64,000 nt of DNA from G965222335 sp965222335 (GTDB lineage Bacteria; Pseudomonadota; Gammaproteobacteria; Pseudomonadales; Halieaceae), in contig OZ244944.1 of the NCBI GenBank assembly GCA_965222335.1, forward strand, positions 62,001 to 126,000, written 5' to 3'. The position numbers and the translations under genes were made by a program. Under the pieces are notes generated by a model. The model was not told the origin of the DNA, ran no database searches, and saw only the letters and a program-made list of their open reading frames with translations. Below, one piece after another: positions 36,820-45,066 of the stretch; position 1 is the stretch's first letter, and every line of letters starts with the position of its first letter.

Positions 36820-39800
36820 GTGGCCAAACAGGTGTCCAAACAACCTCTGAGTGCGCCTGACATTTGCCTGCTCTACGGCATTGGCGCATCCGCCTGGATT
36901 TTACTCTCCGGGTATCTCACCGGCTATGTGAGCGCAGACGCAGGGACACTCCAGCGGATCGAGTTGGTCAAGGGTCTTGCATTCGTTGCAGTCACCACCT
37001 TGCTGCTCTGGATCGTCCTGCGCCACACAGCCGTCGACCCCCTGGCAGCGGGCAGGCTGAACGAGATTTTCCCCAGTGGCTGGGCGCTGCTGGGCGTTGG
37101 CACGGCCCTGATTCTTATTGTGCCCCTGGCCGGTTACGCGGTGCTCCGGCTCGCGGTGCCGCCGCTGGAGCGCGGCACCTATACGGACTTGCATTCAATT
37201 GTTGAGCTACAGCGCCAGAGCATCGCGCTGTGGGAACGGGAGCGAGCGGCTGACCTGCAGTCCCTGGCGAACACGCCTGTGTTTGTCGCCGACGTCACCG
37301 CGCTTCACGAAGGTGGCGATGCGGGTGCTGCCGCAAGCCTGCGCGAGCACCTGAACAGCCTGGCAAAGCGGCATCCCTATTATCACCTCAAGCTGGTGGC
37401 CGCGGGCGGTGAGGTGCTGGTTGAAGGTGAGAGGGGAGAGCCTGCCGCGGCGTTTCCGGGCATTGGGGAGGCCGGCCTGAACGTCGGGACAGACCCGGAG
37501 CAGGCGCTATATCTGGAGCGGGCGCCAGGCCGGCTGCGGCAGGATTTTGTCCAGCCCGTGATCGGCGGTGAGGGACGCGCGCTGGCATACCTGGTCGGCA
37601 GTACCCTGCCCGGGGAGACGCTGCTGCGCGAGGTCGGTGACCTCAAGCAGACCTACGAGACTGTGGAAACCCTGCTGGTGCAGGTCGACGGCGAACAGGT
37701 CATCACCCAGCATATTACCCAGATCGAGTCCGGTGAAGAGCACTTGCGGGTGGAGCCGGCTGCGCAAGACCAGCTGGCACAGGCCATTGCCGGCAGCACC
37801 AACGGTAGTCGTTCCCTTACGCTCACCGATCACCATGGCACCGAGGTACTGACAGTCCTGATGCCATTTAATGTGCCGGGCTGGCACCTGGTGGCGAAGG
37901 TTAATCGTGACGAAGCAATCGCGCCGGCCCGCCAGCTGGCCAGGGGCATCAGCGCGGTGGTTTTTTTCGCGCTCAGCGCGGTGACGGCGATGCTGGTGAT
38001 GCTCTGGGTCCAGCAGCGGCGTCTGTACCGCGTGACCCAGATTGCCCGCGAGGCAGAGCACCAGCACCAGCTGCACGAGCAGGCAGCCGTCTACCGGGAA
38101 TTATTTGATACCAATCCGCACCCCATGTGGATATCCGACCGGCACACGCGACAGTTGCTGGCAGTCAATGATGCGGCTGTCGCCCACTACGGTTACGCTC
38201 GTGACGAACTGCTCGCGATGACGGTAGACGACCTGGATGCGACAAAGGATGACCACGATGACCAGACCCCGGAGTCCGCGTCCGTGCATGGGTCCATCCG
38301 CAACGGCATCCGGCAACATCGCATCCGTGACGGTGCCCTTATCCAGGTGGAGATGTCCTCCAGCCCGATTGAATTCGAGGGCGTAGACGCCTGCCTGGAA
38401 GTCGCCTATGACGTCACGCAGCGCGAGGACGCACGGCAACAGCTGCAGGCCTCTGAACGCTTCGCGCTGGACACCATCGACGCGTTACCGGGCGAGGTTT
38501 CGGTGATCGACAGCTCGGGTGTAATTATCGCGGTCAACAGCAAGTGGCGGCAGTTTGGCCTGCAGTACGGTGCCGACACCAGGCACACCAGCGAGGGCAC
38601 CAATTATTTTGAGGTATGCCGACGCGCGGCCGATGACGGCGGCGACCCGGATGCGGCGGTCGTACTCGGGGGCCTCGAGGAGTTGATGGCAGGACGCCGG
38701 GAGTACTTTCATCACGAGTACCCCTGTGTAACGCCCTCGGAAACGCGCTGGTTCGCAGTCCACCTGACCAGCTTCCCTGACGGCGACGCATCGATGATTG
38801 TGGCCTTTCACGAAGACGTGACCAGTCGCCGGAATGCCGAGCAGGAGCTGCGCAAGATAAACCGCTATTACAGCGCCCTCAGCGGCATCAACGGCGCCCT
38901 GGTCCGCGCCCGGGAATCGCAGGAAATGATCAGTCAGGTGTGCGAAATAGCGGCGACCCATACGGACCTCCGCCTGGTTTGCACCCGCCAGCTGGTGGAC
39001 GGCAAACTGGCGGCGGTGGGTCATGCCTTCGGGCCCGCAGCTGGCTTGTTCGATGAGCTAGAGTACGAAGACATTGATCTGGATATCCGCCATAGCGCAT
39101 TGCCGGGCGCCATCGCGATCAATCGGGCGCAGTCCGTGGTGATCAACGACTTTGCGCAAAACGATCTCGCCCGTCGTTGGGGGCATGTTGCAGAGCAGTA
39201 TGGTATTCGCTCGCTGGTGATTTGCCCGATTATTCGTCGCAACGACACCTGGGGTGTCCTCGAATTCTTTGCCGCGGAAGAGCATTTTTTCTCTGCCGAC
39301 CTGACCCGCTTGCTAGAGGAGATTACCGCGGATCTGGGTTACAGCCTGGATATGATTGAGCTCGATCAGCATCGGCGCGCAGCCGAGGCCGAGCTGCTGC
39401 TGCACGCCGAGATCATCAAGTCCAGTCACGAGGGGCTATTTATCACCGATCAAGATAACCGGATCACCATGGTCAACCCGTCAATGTGTGAGATTACTGG
39501 CTACGCAAGCAGTGAACTGCTGGGTAAGAACCCACGGGTCCTGAAGTCTGGCTACCAGACGCCGGACTTCTACCGGGAAATGTGGGGGCAGTTGATCCAT
39601 ACCGGGCGCTGGGAAGGGGAGATCTGGGACCGGCGCAAGAACGGGGAAGTCTTTCCCGCCTGGCTGTCAATCACCCGCACCCCGGGGAGCACGCCGGACC
39701 GCGCCAACCATATCGCGATTTACCGGGATATCACCGAGCGCAAGGAGTACGAGAGCTATATCGAACACCTCGCCACCCACGACATCCTCACCGACCTGCC

Positions 39801-41064
39801 CAATCGTTCCATGCTGCAGGAGCGCCTCGACCTGATGCTGGGCCAGGCGCGGCGTGAAGAGACGCAGCTGGCACTGCTGTTCATCGACCTCGATCACTTC
39901 AAGTTGATCAATGACACCCTCGGCCACGAGATCGGCGATCAGCTGTTGAAGCGGATCGGCAGCCGGATCAAGCGCAGGCTTCGCGATTCTGACTCGGTGA
40001 GCCGCATCGGCGGCGATGAATTTATTGCCCTCCTGGGCAAGGTTCACGGTCGCGAGGACGTTACCGTTGTGGCGGAGAAGATCCTGCGCGAGATATCCCG
40101 GCCCATGACCATTCAGGACCGGGAACTGGTGGTGACCGCAAGTATCGGCATTTCCCTCTACCCGCAGCATGGCTCGGACATACAGGGCCTTATGCATTTT
40201 GCCGATGTCGCTATGCTGGCGGCGAAGCGTAGCGGGCATGATCGTTACCAGGTCTACAGCGGGGAGATCGGGCAAAACGCCGGGGAACACCTCGCCCTGC
40301 TGAACGACCTGCGCGGCGCCACGGACCGGGGCGAAATCTTTCTCGCCTTTCAGCCCCAGGTTGACCTGCAAAACCTGGAGTTGACGGGTGCCGAGGCGCT
40401 GGTCCGCTGGCAGCATCCCGAACGCGGCCTGATTCCTCCAGACCGCTTTATTCCCATTGCCGAGGACAGCGGCCTGATTATTTCCCTGGGCAACTGGATC
40501 CTGCGGGAGGCCTGCAAGGTTGCCGCACATTGGCGCCATAGCTCACAACCTGAGCTGCCCGTATCGGTCAACGTCTCGGTACTGCAATTTCGCCAGGACG
40601 ACTTCGTGGCCCAGGTCAGCGCGGTGCTTGATGAGACCGGGCTGCCGCCGGAGCTGCTGGAACTGGAGGTGACGGAAAGCCTGCTGATGGTGAATGCCGA
40701 GAAATCCCTGAAAAAGGTCAGGGAACTTCACGCCATGGGCATCCGGGTGGCGATTGATGACTTTGGCACGGGTTACTCAAGCATGGCTTACCTGCGCCAG
40801 TTGGCGCCACATCGGCTCAAGATCGACAAATCTTTTGTAGACGACGTGCCCGAGGACCCCAATGCGGTCAGTATTGTAAAGGCTATCGTGCAACTGGCCG
40901 GGGCCGTGGGCGTGGATACCATCGCCGAGGGTGTGGAGACCGAGGGGCAGGGTCGCTTCCTGCGAGAGATAGCCTGTTCCCAGGCACAGGGATATTTTTA
41001 CAGCCGACCGCTGCCGGCGGAGGCGTTTGCGCAATGGCTGGATGAATGGCAGAAGCGGGACTAG
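36820..41064 (+). CDS. Membrane PAS/GAF/GGDEF/EAL cyclic-di-GMP signalling protein
   Basis: A 1414-residue protein with GTG start and GGGAGG seven bases before it. Three membrane helices (about 16-35, 47-66 and 86-110) are followed by a periplasmic sensor region (about 112-370) and a fourth helix (about 378-398). Then come a PAS domain (about 425-535), a second PAS (about 550-665), a GAF domain (about 690-840), a third PAS (about 865-975), a GGDEF domain (about 990-1145) and an EAL domain (about 1160-1405). The cyclase motif RIGGDEF is intact, and an I-site RDSD lies upstream. The phosphodiesterase motifs EALVRW, DDFGTGYSS, KIDKSF and IAEGVET are intact too, so both activities are possible. 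The stop is three bases from the convergent tRNA-Gly. Confidence 0.93.
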   Translation: MAKQVSKQPLSAPDICLLYGIGASAWILLSGYLTGYVSADAGTLQRIELVKGLAFVAVTTLLLWIVLRHTAVDPLAAGRLNEIFPSGWALLGVGTALILIVPLAGYAVLRLAVPPLERGTYTDLHSIVELQRQSIALWERERAADLQSLANTPVFVADVTALHEGGDAGAAASLREHLNSLAKRHPYYHLKLVAAGGEVLVEGERGEPAAAFPGIGEAGLNVGTDPEQALYLERAPGRLRQDFVQPVIGGEGRALAYLVGSTLPGETLLREVGDLKQTYETVETLLVQVDGEQVITQHITQIESGEEHLRVEPAAQDQLAQAIAGSTNGSRSLTLTDHHGTEVLTVLMPFNVPGWHLVAKVNRDEAIAPARQLARGISAVVFFALSAVTAMLVMLWVQQRRLYRVTQIAREAEHQHQLHEQAAVYRELFDTNPHPMWISDRHTRQLLAVNDAAVAHYGYARDELLAMTVDDLDATKDDHDDQTPESASVHGSIRNGIRQHRIRDGALIQVEMSSSPIEFEGVDACLEVAYDVTQREDARQQLQASERFALDTIDALPGEVSVIDSSGVIIAVNSKWRQFGLQYGADTRHTSEGTNYFEVCRRAADDGGDPDAAVVLGGLEELMAGRREYFHHEYPCVTPSETRWFAVHLTSFPDGDASMIVAFHEDVTSRRNAEQELRKINRYYSALSGINGALVRARESQEMISQVCEIAATHTDLRLVCTRQLVDGKLAAVGHAFGPAAGLFDELEYEDIDLDIRHSALPGAIAINRAQSVVINDFAQNDLARRWGHVAEQYGIRSLVICPIIRRNDTWGVLEFFAAEEHFFSADLTRLLEEITADLGYSLDMIELDQHRRAAEAELLLHAEIIKSSHEGLFITDQDNRITMVNPSMCEITGYASSELLGKNPRVLKSGYQTPDFYREMWGQLIHTGRWEGEIWDRRKNGEVFPAWLSITRTPGSTPDRANHIAIYRDITERKEYESYIEHLATHDILTDLPNRSMLQERLDLMLGQARREETQLALLFIDLDHFKLINDTLGHEIGDQLLKRIGSRIKRRLRDSDSVSRIGGDEFIALLGKVHGREDVTVVAEKILREISRPMTIQDRELVVTASIGISLYPQHGSDIQGLMHFADVAMLAAKRSGHDRYQVYSGEIGQNAGEHLALLNDLRGATDRGEIFLAFQPQVDLQNLELTGAEALVRWQHPERGLIPPDRFIPIAEDSGLIISLGNWILREACKVAAHWRHSSQPELPVSVNVSVLQFRQDDFVAQVSAVLDETGLPPELLELEVTESLLMVNAEKSLKKVRELHAMGIRVAIDDFGTGYSSMAYLRQLAPHRLKIDKSFVDDVPEDPNAVSIVKAIVQLAGAVGVDTIAEGVETEGQGRFLREIACSQAQGYFYSRPLPAEAFAQWLDEWQKRD

Positions 41065-41067
41065 GCA

Positions 41068-41143
41068 TGGAGCGGGAAACCGGGTTCGAACCGGCGACCT
41101 CAACCTTGGCAAGGTTGCGCTCTACCAACTGAGCTATTCCCGC
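41068..41143 (-). tRNA. tRNA-Gly(GCC)
   Basis: A 76-nt cloverleaf on the minus strand: acceptor GCGGGAA (41143-41137), D-arm AGCTCAGTTGGTAGAGC, anticodon stem-loop CAACCTTGCCAAGGTTG with GCC, T-arm GCCGG-TTCGAAC-CCGGT, and encoded CCA. It lies 24 nt downstream of tRNA-Glu copy 2 and shares its promoter. Confidence 0.97.
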
Positions 41144-41167
41144 ACTACTGCGAAGCTGATGATTGAG

Positions 41168-41243
41168 TGGCGTCCCCTAGGGGGTTCGAACCCCTGTTCC
41201 CGCCGTGAAAGGGCGGTGTCCTAGGCCACTAGACGAAGGGGAC
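41168..41243 (-). tRNA. tRNA-Glu(TTC), copy 2
   Basis: A 76-nt cloverleaf on the minus strand with acceptor GTCCCCT/AGGGGAC, anticodon TTC in CCCTTTCACGG and encoded CCA. It is identical to the copy at 7581-7656 except for two D-loop bases. First of a two-gene tRNA operon with tRNA-Gly. Confidence 0.97.
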
Positions 41244-41269
41244 GCAGCGGTCTCAATCAAGAGGCGCGC

Positions 41270-41298
41270 ATTTTAGGGAGAGACGCAAAGCGCGTCAA
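41270..41298 (-). promoter_or_regulatory. Promoter of the tRNA-Glu/tRNA-Gly operon
   Basis: Minus strand TTGACG (41298-41293), a 17-bp spacer, TAAAAT (41275-41270), then a GCGCGCC discriminator typical of stringent stable-RNA promoters. It sits 26 nt before tRNA-Glu. Confidence 0.75.
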
Positions 41299-41317
41299 GC
41301 CCGCGCGGGCGTTTTTT
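41299..41317 (+). terminator. Short palindrome with T-run, plus strand
   Basis: GCCCGCGCGGGC (41299-41310) is a perfect 12-base palindrome followed by GTTTTTT. On the plus strand it has the form of a terminator, and could stop antisense read-through from the GGDEF/EAL gene. It touches the tRNA promoter -35 box. Confidence 0.45.
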
Positions 41318-41328
41318 GGCCCCGGCCG

Positions 41329-41709
41329 CTAGCCCCCGGCCAGCCGCCGACGGGCCGCCTCAAAATCGATCACCTCGCCGCGGCCGGCAGCGGCCTCGCG
41401 CTCTTCGTCCAGTTGCTGGAACAGGGCGATTTCCTCCTCCGCCATGTAGTGCAGGCAGTCCCCGCCGAGGAACCACAGGAGTTCCCGGGGCAGGGTGGGG
41501 GCGAAGTCCGGGAAGGTGGTAAACAGGCGCGAGACCAGGGTAGGTCCCTCCCGGTACAGGTCATCGGTATTCGCGCCCACCGCGTCACAGGCCAATGCCA
41601 ATTGGCGCAGGGGATCCTCCGGGTCCAGCGCTTCGGTCCGCTGGACAAAGGTGGTGGCAAACTCGCGCCATCGGCTGTGGCAGTGGGCGAGATACTGGGC
41701 ATCGTTCAT
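41329..41709 (-). CDS. PA2817-family conserved hypothetical protein
   Basis: A 126-residue soluble helical protein (MNDAQYLAHCHSRWREF... LPRELLWFLGGDCLHYMAEEEIALFQQLDEER). The LGGDCLHYM-x-x-EEIALFQQLDE string recalls the PA2817 family. In Pseudomonas that gene lies near the exporter pair PA2811/PA2812 and queF, which matches the neighbours here. The function is unknown. It is divergent from the exporter ATPase gene, with 88 nt between them for both promoters. Confidence 0.7.
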   Translation of the reverse strand: MNDAQYLAHCHSRWREFATTFVQRTEALDPEDPLRQLALACDAVGANTDDLYREGPTLVSRLFTTFPDFAPTLPRELLWFLGGDCLHYMAEEEIALFQQLDEEREAAAGRGEVIDFEAARRRLAGG

Positions 41710-41797
41710 GGGAGGTTGTGGCTCCGCGGTGTCGTTAAGTATTCAGATAGCGAGTACAATGTCGCGCTTGTTCACAGGAGGCGATTCCCGTTAATTC

Positions 41798-42715
41798 ATG
41801 ATACCAGCTCTCACCATCCAAAATCTCAGCAAGGTCTACGGCAACGGTTTCGAAGCCCTCAAGGGCATCAGCATGGATGTGCAGCAGGGAGACTTCTTTG
41901 CCCTGCTTGGCCCCAATGGTGCGGGCAAGTCCACCACCATCGGCATTATCTGCTCGCTCGTTTCCAAGACCAGCGGCAGGGTGAGTGTCCACGGCGTGGA
42001 TATCGACGAAAATTTCCCCCTGGCCAAGAAGTACATCGGTATCGTCCCCCAGGAATTCAATTTCAACCAGTTCGAGAAGGTCCAGGATATCGTGATCAAC
42101 CAGGCGGGCTTTTACGGTCTGCCGGCGGGTCCGGCCCGGGAGCGCACCGAGAAATACCTCCGCGCGCTGGGCCTCTGGGACAAGCGCGACGTGGCCTCGC
42201 GGATGCTTTCCGGGGGCATGAAACGGCGCCTGATGATCGCCCGGGCCCTGGTGCACGAGCCCAGGCTGCTGATCCTCGACGAGCCCACCGCCGGCGTGGA
42301 CATCGAAATGCGGCGCTCCATGTGGGACTTCCTCCGCCAGATCAATGCCGCCGGCACCACGATTATCCTGACCACCCACTACCTTGAAGAGGCCGAGGCA
42401 CTATGTCGCAACATCGCCATTATTAATCACGGTGAGATCGTGGAGAACACCTCTGTGCGCTCCCTGGTGGGGCGCCTGCACCGGGAGGTGTTTATCCTCG
42501 ACTGCGTGGGCGAGCTGCCGGAGACCCTGCCGGTCGATGACTTCGTGACGCGCGCCATCGATGAACACAGCTTCGAAGTGGTCGTGGAGAAGGGGCAGAA
42601 TATCAACCAGGTGTTCAGCCAGCTCGACACCGCCGGGATCAAGGTGAGCAGCATGCGCAACCGGGCCAATCGCCTGGAAGAGATGTTCGTCAGCCTCGTG
42701 GAGGGTGCAGCATGA
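41798..42715 (+). CDS. ABC-2 type exporter ATP-binding protein (YadG-like)
   Basis: A 305-residue ATPase: Walker A GPNGAGKSTT (about 38-47), the Q-loop in IVPQEFNFNQFEKV, signature LSGGMKRRLMIARAL, Walker B LLILDEPTAGVD and switch His in LTTHYLEEAE. A C-terminal extension (about 220-305) follows, as in YadG/DrrA-like exporters. FNFNQFEKVQDIV is characteristic of the YadG group. It overlaps the permease gene by four bases (ATGA). The substrate of this widespread exporter is unknown. Confidence 0.88.
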   Translation: MIPALTIQNLSKVYGNGFEALKGISMDVQQGDFFALLGPNGAGKSTTIGIICSLVSKTSGRVSVHGVDIDENFPLAKKYIGIVPQEFNFNQFEKVQDIVINQAGFYGLPAGPARERTEKYLRALGLWDKRDVASRMLSGGMKRRLMIARALVHEPRLLILDEPTAGVDIEMRRSMWDFLRQINAAGTTIILTTHYLEEAEALCRNIAIINHGEIVENTSVRSLVGRLHREVFILDCVGELPETLPVDDFVTRAIDEHSFEVVVEKGQNINQVFSQLDTAGIKVSSMRNRANRLEEMFVSLVEGAA

Positions 42716-43485
42716 GCCCCCGCGAACAGTTGATTGCCTTTATGACCATCCTGCGCAAGGAAGTGAAACGCTTCACCCGCATCTGGACCCAGACCCTGCT
42801 GCCGTCGGCGATCACCATGTCCCTGTACTTCGTGATCTTCGGCTCGCTGATCGGCTCCCGCATCGGCGAGATGGGTGGCTTCACCTATATGCAGTTCGTG
42901 GTGCCCGGCCTGATCATGATGGCCATCGTCACCAACTCCTATTCCAACGTTGTATCCTCCTTCTTCGGGGCCAAGTTCAACCACAGCGTGGAAGAACTGC
43001 TGGTATCGCCGACCCCGAACTACGTGATCCTCATGGGCTACGTCCTCGGCGGGGTAATTCGCGGCCTGCTGGTGGCAGTGATCGTGACCCTGGTGTCGCT
43101 GTTTTTCACCCAGCTGCATATTCACAGCTTTTTTATCGTGATCGTGATTGTGCTGATGACCTCGGTACTGTTTGCCCTCGCGGGCTTTATCAACGCGGTT
43201 TTTGCCAATAATTTCGACGATATCTCAATCATCCCGACCTTTGTGCTCACGCCATTGATTTACCTGGGCGGCGTGTTCTATTCCATGGAACTGTTGCCGG
43301 AGTTCTGGGCCAATGTGTCCAAGCTCAATCCCCTGGTGTACGTGGTCAACGCCTTCCGTTACGGCGTCCTCGGCGTGTCCGATGTCAGCCTGACCGTGTC
43401 CTTTGGCATGATCGGCGGCTTTACCCTGATTGCCTTCGTCTACAGCATGCACCTGCTTAACAGCGGGAAGCGGCTGCGGCAGTAG
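42712..43485 (+). CDS. ABC-2 type exporter permease (YadH-like)
   Basis: A 257-residue integral membrane protein with six predicted helices and the ABC-2 signature region (NNFDDISIIPTFVLTPLIYLGGVFYSMELLP). The N-terminal amphipathic stretch LRKEVKRFTRIWTQTLLPS is typical of the YadH group. It is translationally coupled to the ATPase gene and must form a 2+2 exporter with it. queF follows after four bases. Confidence 0.88.
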   Translation: MSPREQLIAFMTILRKEVKRFTRIWTQTLLPSAITMSLYFVIFGSLIGSRIGEMGGFTYMQFVVPGLIMMAIVTNSYSNVVSSFFGAKFNHSVEELLVSPTPNYVILMGYVLGGVIRGLLVAVIVTLVSLFFTQLHIHSFFIVIVIVLMTSVLFALAGFINAVFANNFDDISIIPTFVLTPLIYLGGVFYSMELLPEFWANVSKLNPLVYVVNAFRYGVLGVSDVSLTVSFGMIGGFTLIAFVYSMHLLNSGKRLRQ

Positions 43486-43489
43486 GGCG

Positions 43490-44314
43490 ATGGCGTCTGC
43501 TCCTGGGGACAAGAACCTGCTCCTGGGCAAGGCGGTAGCGGTCAGCGAGCGCTATGCCCCGGAGTTGCTCTACCCCATCCCGCGCAGCGAGGCCCGCGAC
43601 CGCCTCGGTCTGGGTGCGGCAGCGCTGCCCTTCAGCGGCGAGGATATCTGGCACGCCTATGAAATGTCCTGGCTGGACGGTCGCGGCCGCCCCGAGGCTT
43701 TCGTGGGACGATTCAGGATTCCCGCGGACAGCCCCAATCTGGTGGAATCCAAGTCCTTCAAGCTCTACCTCAACTCCCTGAATCACGAGAGCTTCGCATC
43801 CCAGGAGGAGGCGGCTGCGCGCATCTGCGCCGATATCGCTAAGGTCGCCGGCGCCGCGGTCAAGCTCGAGCTGCTGGCGGTGGACGACCCGGCCCTGGCC
43901 GGCAAAGCCCTGCCGGGGGACAGCCTGGATCACCTGGATGTGCCCTGGGGGCCCGGTGAGCCGGATGTTTCGATGTTACGGCTGACCGGCGACGACGCCG
44001 AAATGCAACTTCACACGCACCTGCTGCGCTCCCTGTGCCCGGTGACCGGGCAGCCGGACTGGGCCAGCCTGTGGCTGCACTGCGAGGGCAGGGGGCTCGA
44101 CCGCGTCTCCCTGCTGCGCTACCTGCTGGCCTACCGCAACCACCAGGAATTCCACGAACAGTGCGTCGAGCGCATCTTCCGCGACCTGTCCGCGGTCTGT
44201 GAGCCGCGCTTCCTCCACCTGCAGGCCTTCTACACCCGCCGCGGCGGCCTCGACATCACCCCCTTCCGCAGCACCGGCGGGCGGGCACCGCTGCCGCGTC
44301 TCAACCGCCAGTAA
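43490..44314 (+). CDS. queF: NADPH-dependent 7-cyano-7-deazaguanine reductase QueF (bimodular)
   Basis: Reduces preQ0 to preQ1 in queuosine synthesis. ATG at 43490 gives 274 residues, the long two-domain form (E. coli 282). The QueF motif ESKSFKLYLNS and the catalytic cysteine in LRSLCPVTGQPDWAS are present. The latter lies in the second half, with the conserved CERIFRDL-type region as VERIFRDLSAV and FYTRRGGLDITPFRS at the end. Location beside a YadGH-type exporter also occurs in Pseudomonas. The end of the gene is 49 nt from a possible tRNA-Ser promoter. Confidence 0.93.
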   Translation: MASAPGDKNLLLGKAVAVSERYAPELLYPIPRSEARDRLGLGAAALPFSGEDIWHAYEMSWLDGRGRPEAFVGRFRIPADSPNLVESKSFKLYLNSLNHESFASQEEAAARICADIAKVAGAAVKLELLAVDDPALAGKALPGDSLDHLDVPWGPGEPDVSMLRLTGDDAEMQLHTHLLRSLCPVTGQPDWASLWLHCEGRGLDRVSLLRYLLAYRNHQEFHEQCVERIFRDLSAVCEPRFLHLQAFYTRRGGLDITPFRSTGGRAPLPRLNRQ

Positions 44315-44340
44315 GCCGCCGCAAAACCCCGCCCGGGGAC

Positions 44341-44368
44341 TGGAAAGTGCACGAACATATGGTATGAT
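44341..44368 (+). promoter_or_regulatory. Possible promoter for the tRNA-Ser pair
   Basis: TATGAT (44363-44368) is followed by GCGCGCCC, a stable-RNA-like discriminator. The only -35 candidate, TGGAAA (44341-44346), is poor. It precedes the interrupted tRNA-Ser copy by 85 nt; no better promoter is seen directly before the intact copy. Confidence 0.4.
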
Positions 44369-44453
44369 GCGCGCCCTCTCGCGGGGCACGGTAGCCGCTC
44401 CCCAGGCCCCGTCCGCGCAGAGCAGCGCACCCCACGTGCGCAACAAGTTTACT

Positions 44454-44634
44454 GGTGAGGTGGCCGAGTGGTCGAAGGCGCACGCCTGGAAAGTGTGTAA
44501 CGGGAAACCGTTCGAGAGTTCGACAATTTGCTCGGCAAATTGAACCGGGGTCGCGCACGACCGAGGCGCGCAGCGCCGAAGCCCCGTAGGGGACACAACC
44601 GCCCTGAGGCGGTTGTGGTTCATCTCTCCCTCAC
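44454..44634 (+). pseudogene. tRNA-Ser(GGA) copy split in the T-loop by a structured insert
   Basis: Bases 44454-44523 are identical to the first 70 bases of the intact tRNA-Ser at 44694, through anticodon GGA, the variable arm, and GAGAG-TTCGA of the T-arm. A 98-nt insert follows (44524-44621). Then ATCTCTCCCTCAC (44622-44634) continues the T-arm and acceptor exactly where the intact gene would. The last acceptor base, discriminator and CCA are missing. Precise removal of the insert would rebuild an almost complete tRNA. Without removal it cannot fold, so it is most likely a pseudogene. Confidence 0.85.
44524..44621 (+). repeat. 98-nt structured element inserted in tRNA-Ser (copy A)
   Basis: Almost entirely made of consecutive hairpins: CAATTTGC/GCAAATTG (44524-44543), GGTCG/CGACC (44549-44562), GGCGC/GCGCC (44565-44577), GCCCC/GGGGAC-type (44581-44593) and ACAACCGCC/GGCGGTTGT (44595-44617). 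A related, shorter unit lies at 44862-44940. It has no open frame and resembles no IS end that I recognise. It could be a non-autonomous mobile repeat or an RNA element. Confidence 0.7.
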
Positions 44635-44693
44635 AGTCGCGTCAGCGACCGGCGAGGGGGCACCGTGCGGCAAGCGCACGGCGACAGTTTATT

Positions 44694-44781
44694 GGTGAGG
44701 TGGCCGAGTGGTCGAAGGCGCACGCCTGGAAAGTGTGTAACGGGAAACCGTTCGAGAGTTCGAATCTCTCCCTCACCGCCA
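44694..44781 (+). tRNA. tRNA-Ser(GGA), intact copy
   Basis: An 88-nt class II tRNA: acceptor GGTGAGG (44694-44700) with CCTCACC (44771-44777), then discriminator G and encoded CCA. The anticodon GGA lies in GCCTGGAAAGTG, a long variable arm is CGGGAAACCG, and the T-arm is GAGAG-TTCGAAT-CTCTC. It lies exactly 240 bp after the interrupted copy, which points to a tandem duplication. A strong terminator follows directly. Confidence 0.97.
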
Positions 44782-44822
44782 TACAAACAGAAAGGGCCCC
44801 GATGGGGCCCTTTCTGTTTGTA
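44782..44822. terminator. Strong bidirectional-type terminator after tRNA-Ser
   Basis: A perfect 19-bp stem (44782-44800 with 44804-44822) around a GAT loop: GGGCCCC/GGGGCCC at the top, and AAACAGAAA/TTTCTGTTT forming the A- and T-tracts on both sides. It starts one base after the tRNA CCA. Confidence 0.92.
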
Positions 44823-44861
44823 TCCCGGTGAAGGGGGTCATGATGAGAACTCCCAGTTCGA

Positions 44862-44940
44862 CAATTTGCGAAGCAAATTGAAACGAGGCGCTCAGCGCCG
44901 AAGCCCGAAGGGTCATAACGGCCAAAAGCCGCTGTGATTA
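44862..44940 (+). repeat. Second, shorter copy of the tRNA-Ser insert (copy B)
   Basis: It aligns to copy A over its length: CAATTTGC/GCAAATTG first hairpin, GGCGCTCAGCGCCGAAGCCC, a CGGC/GCCG hairpin and a TGTGATTA end. The second hairpin of copy A is absent. Both copies are flanked by AGTTCGA on the left and ATCTCT on the right, although here those bases are not part of a recognisable tRNA. The region from 44947 to 45066 shows no gene. Confidence 0.65.
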
Positions 44941-45066
44941 ATCTCTGGCAGGGCATGCCGCAATCTCGCAAGATTCTCCTGCCGCACCCACCAGGCCCGC
45001 AATCCCAACCGAACCCGCAGCCGGCCTAAGATCACAACTCCGAAAGCCGTTATCCTTCATCCCCCC

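Noticed and set aside
44524..44621. Group I intron in tRNA-Ser
   Set aside because: At 98 nt it is far too short for a group I intron core and it sits in the T-loop, not the anticodon loop.
44199..44831. Open frames running through the tRNA-Ser copies
   Set aside because: They lie over tRNA genes and hairpin elements and would translate structured RNA; no ribosome-binding site.
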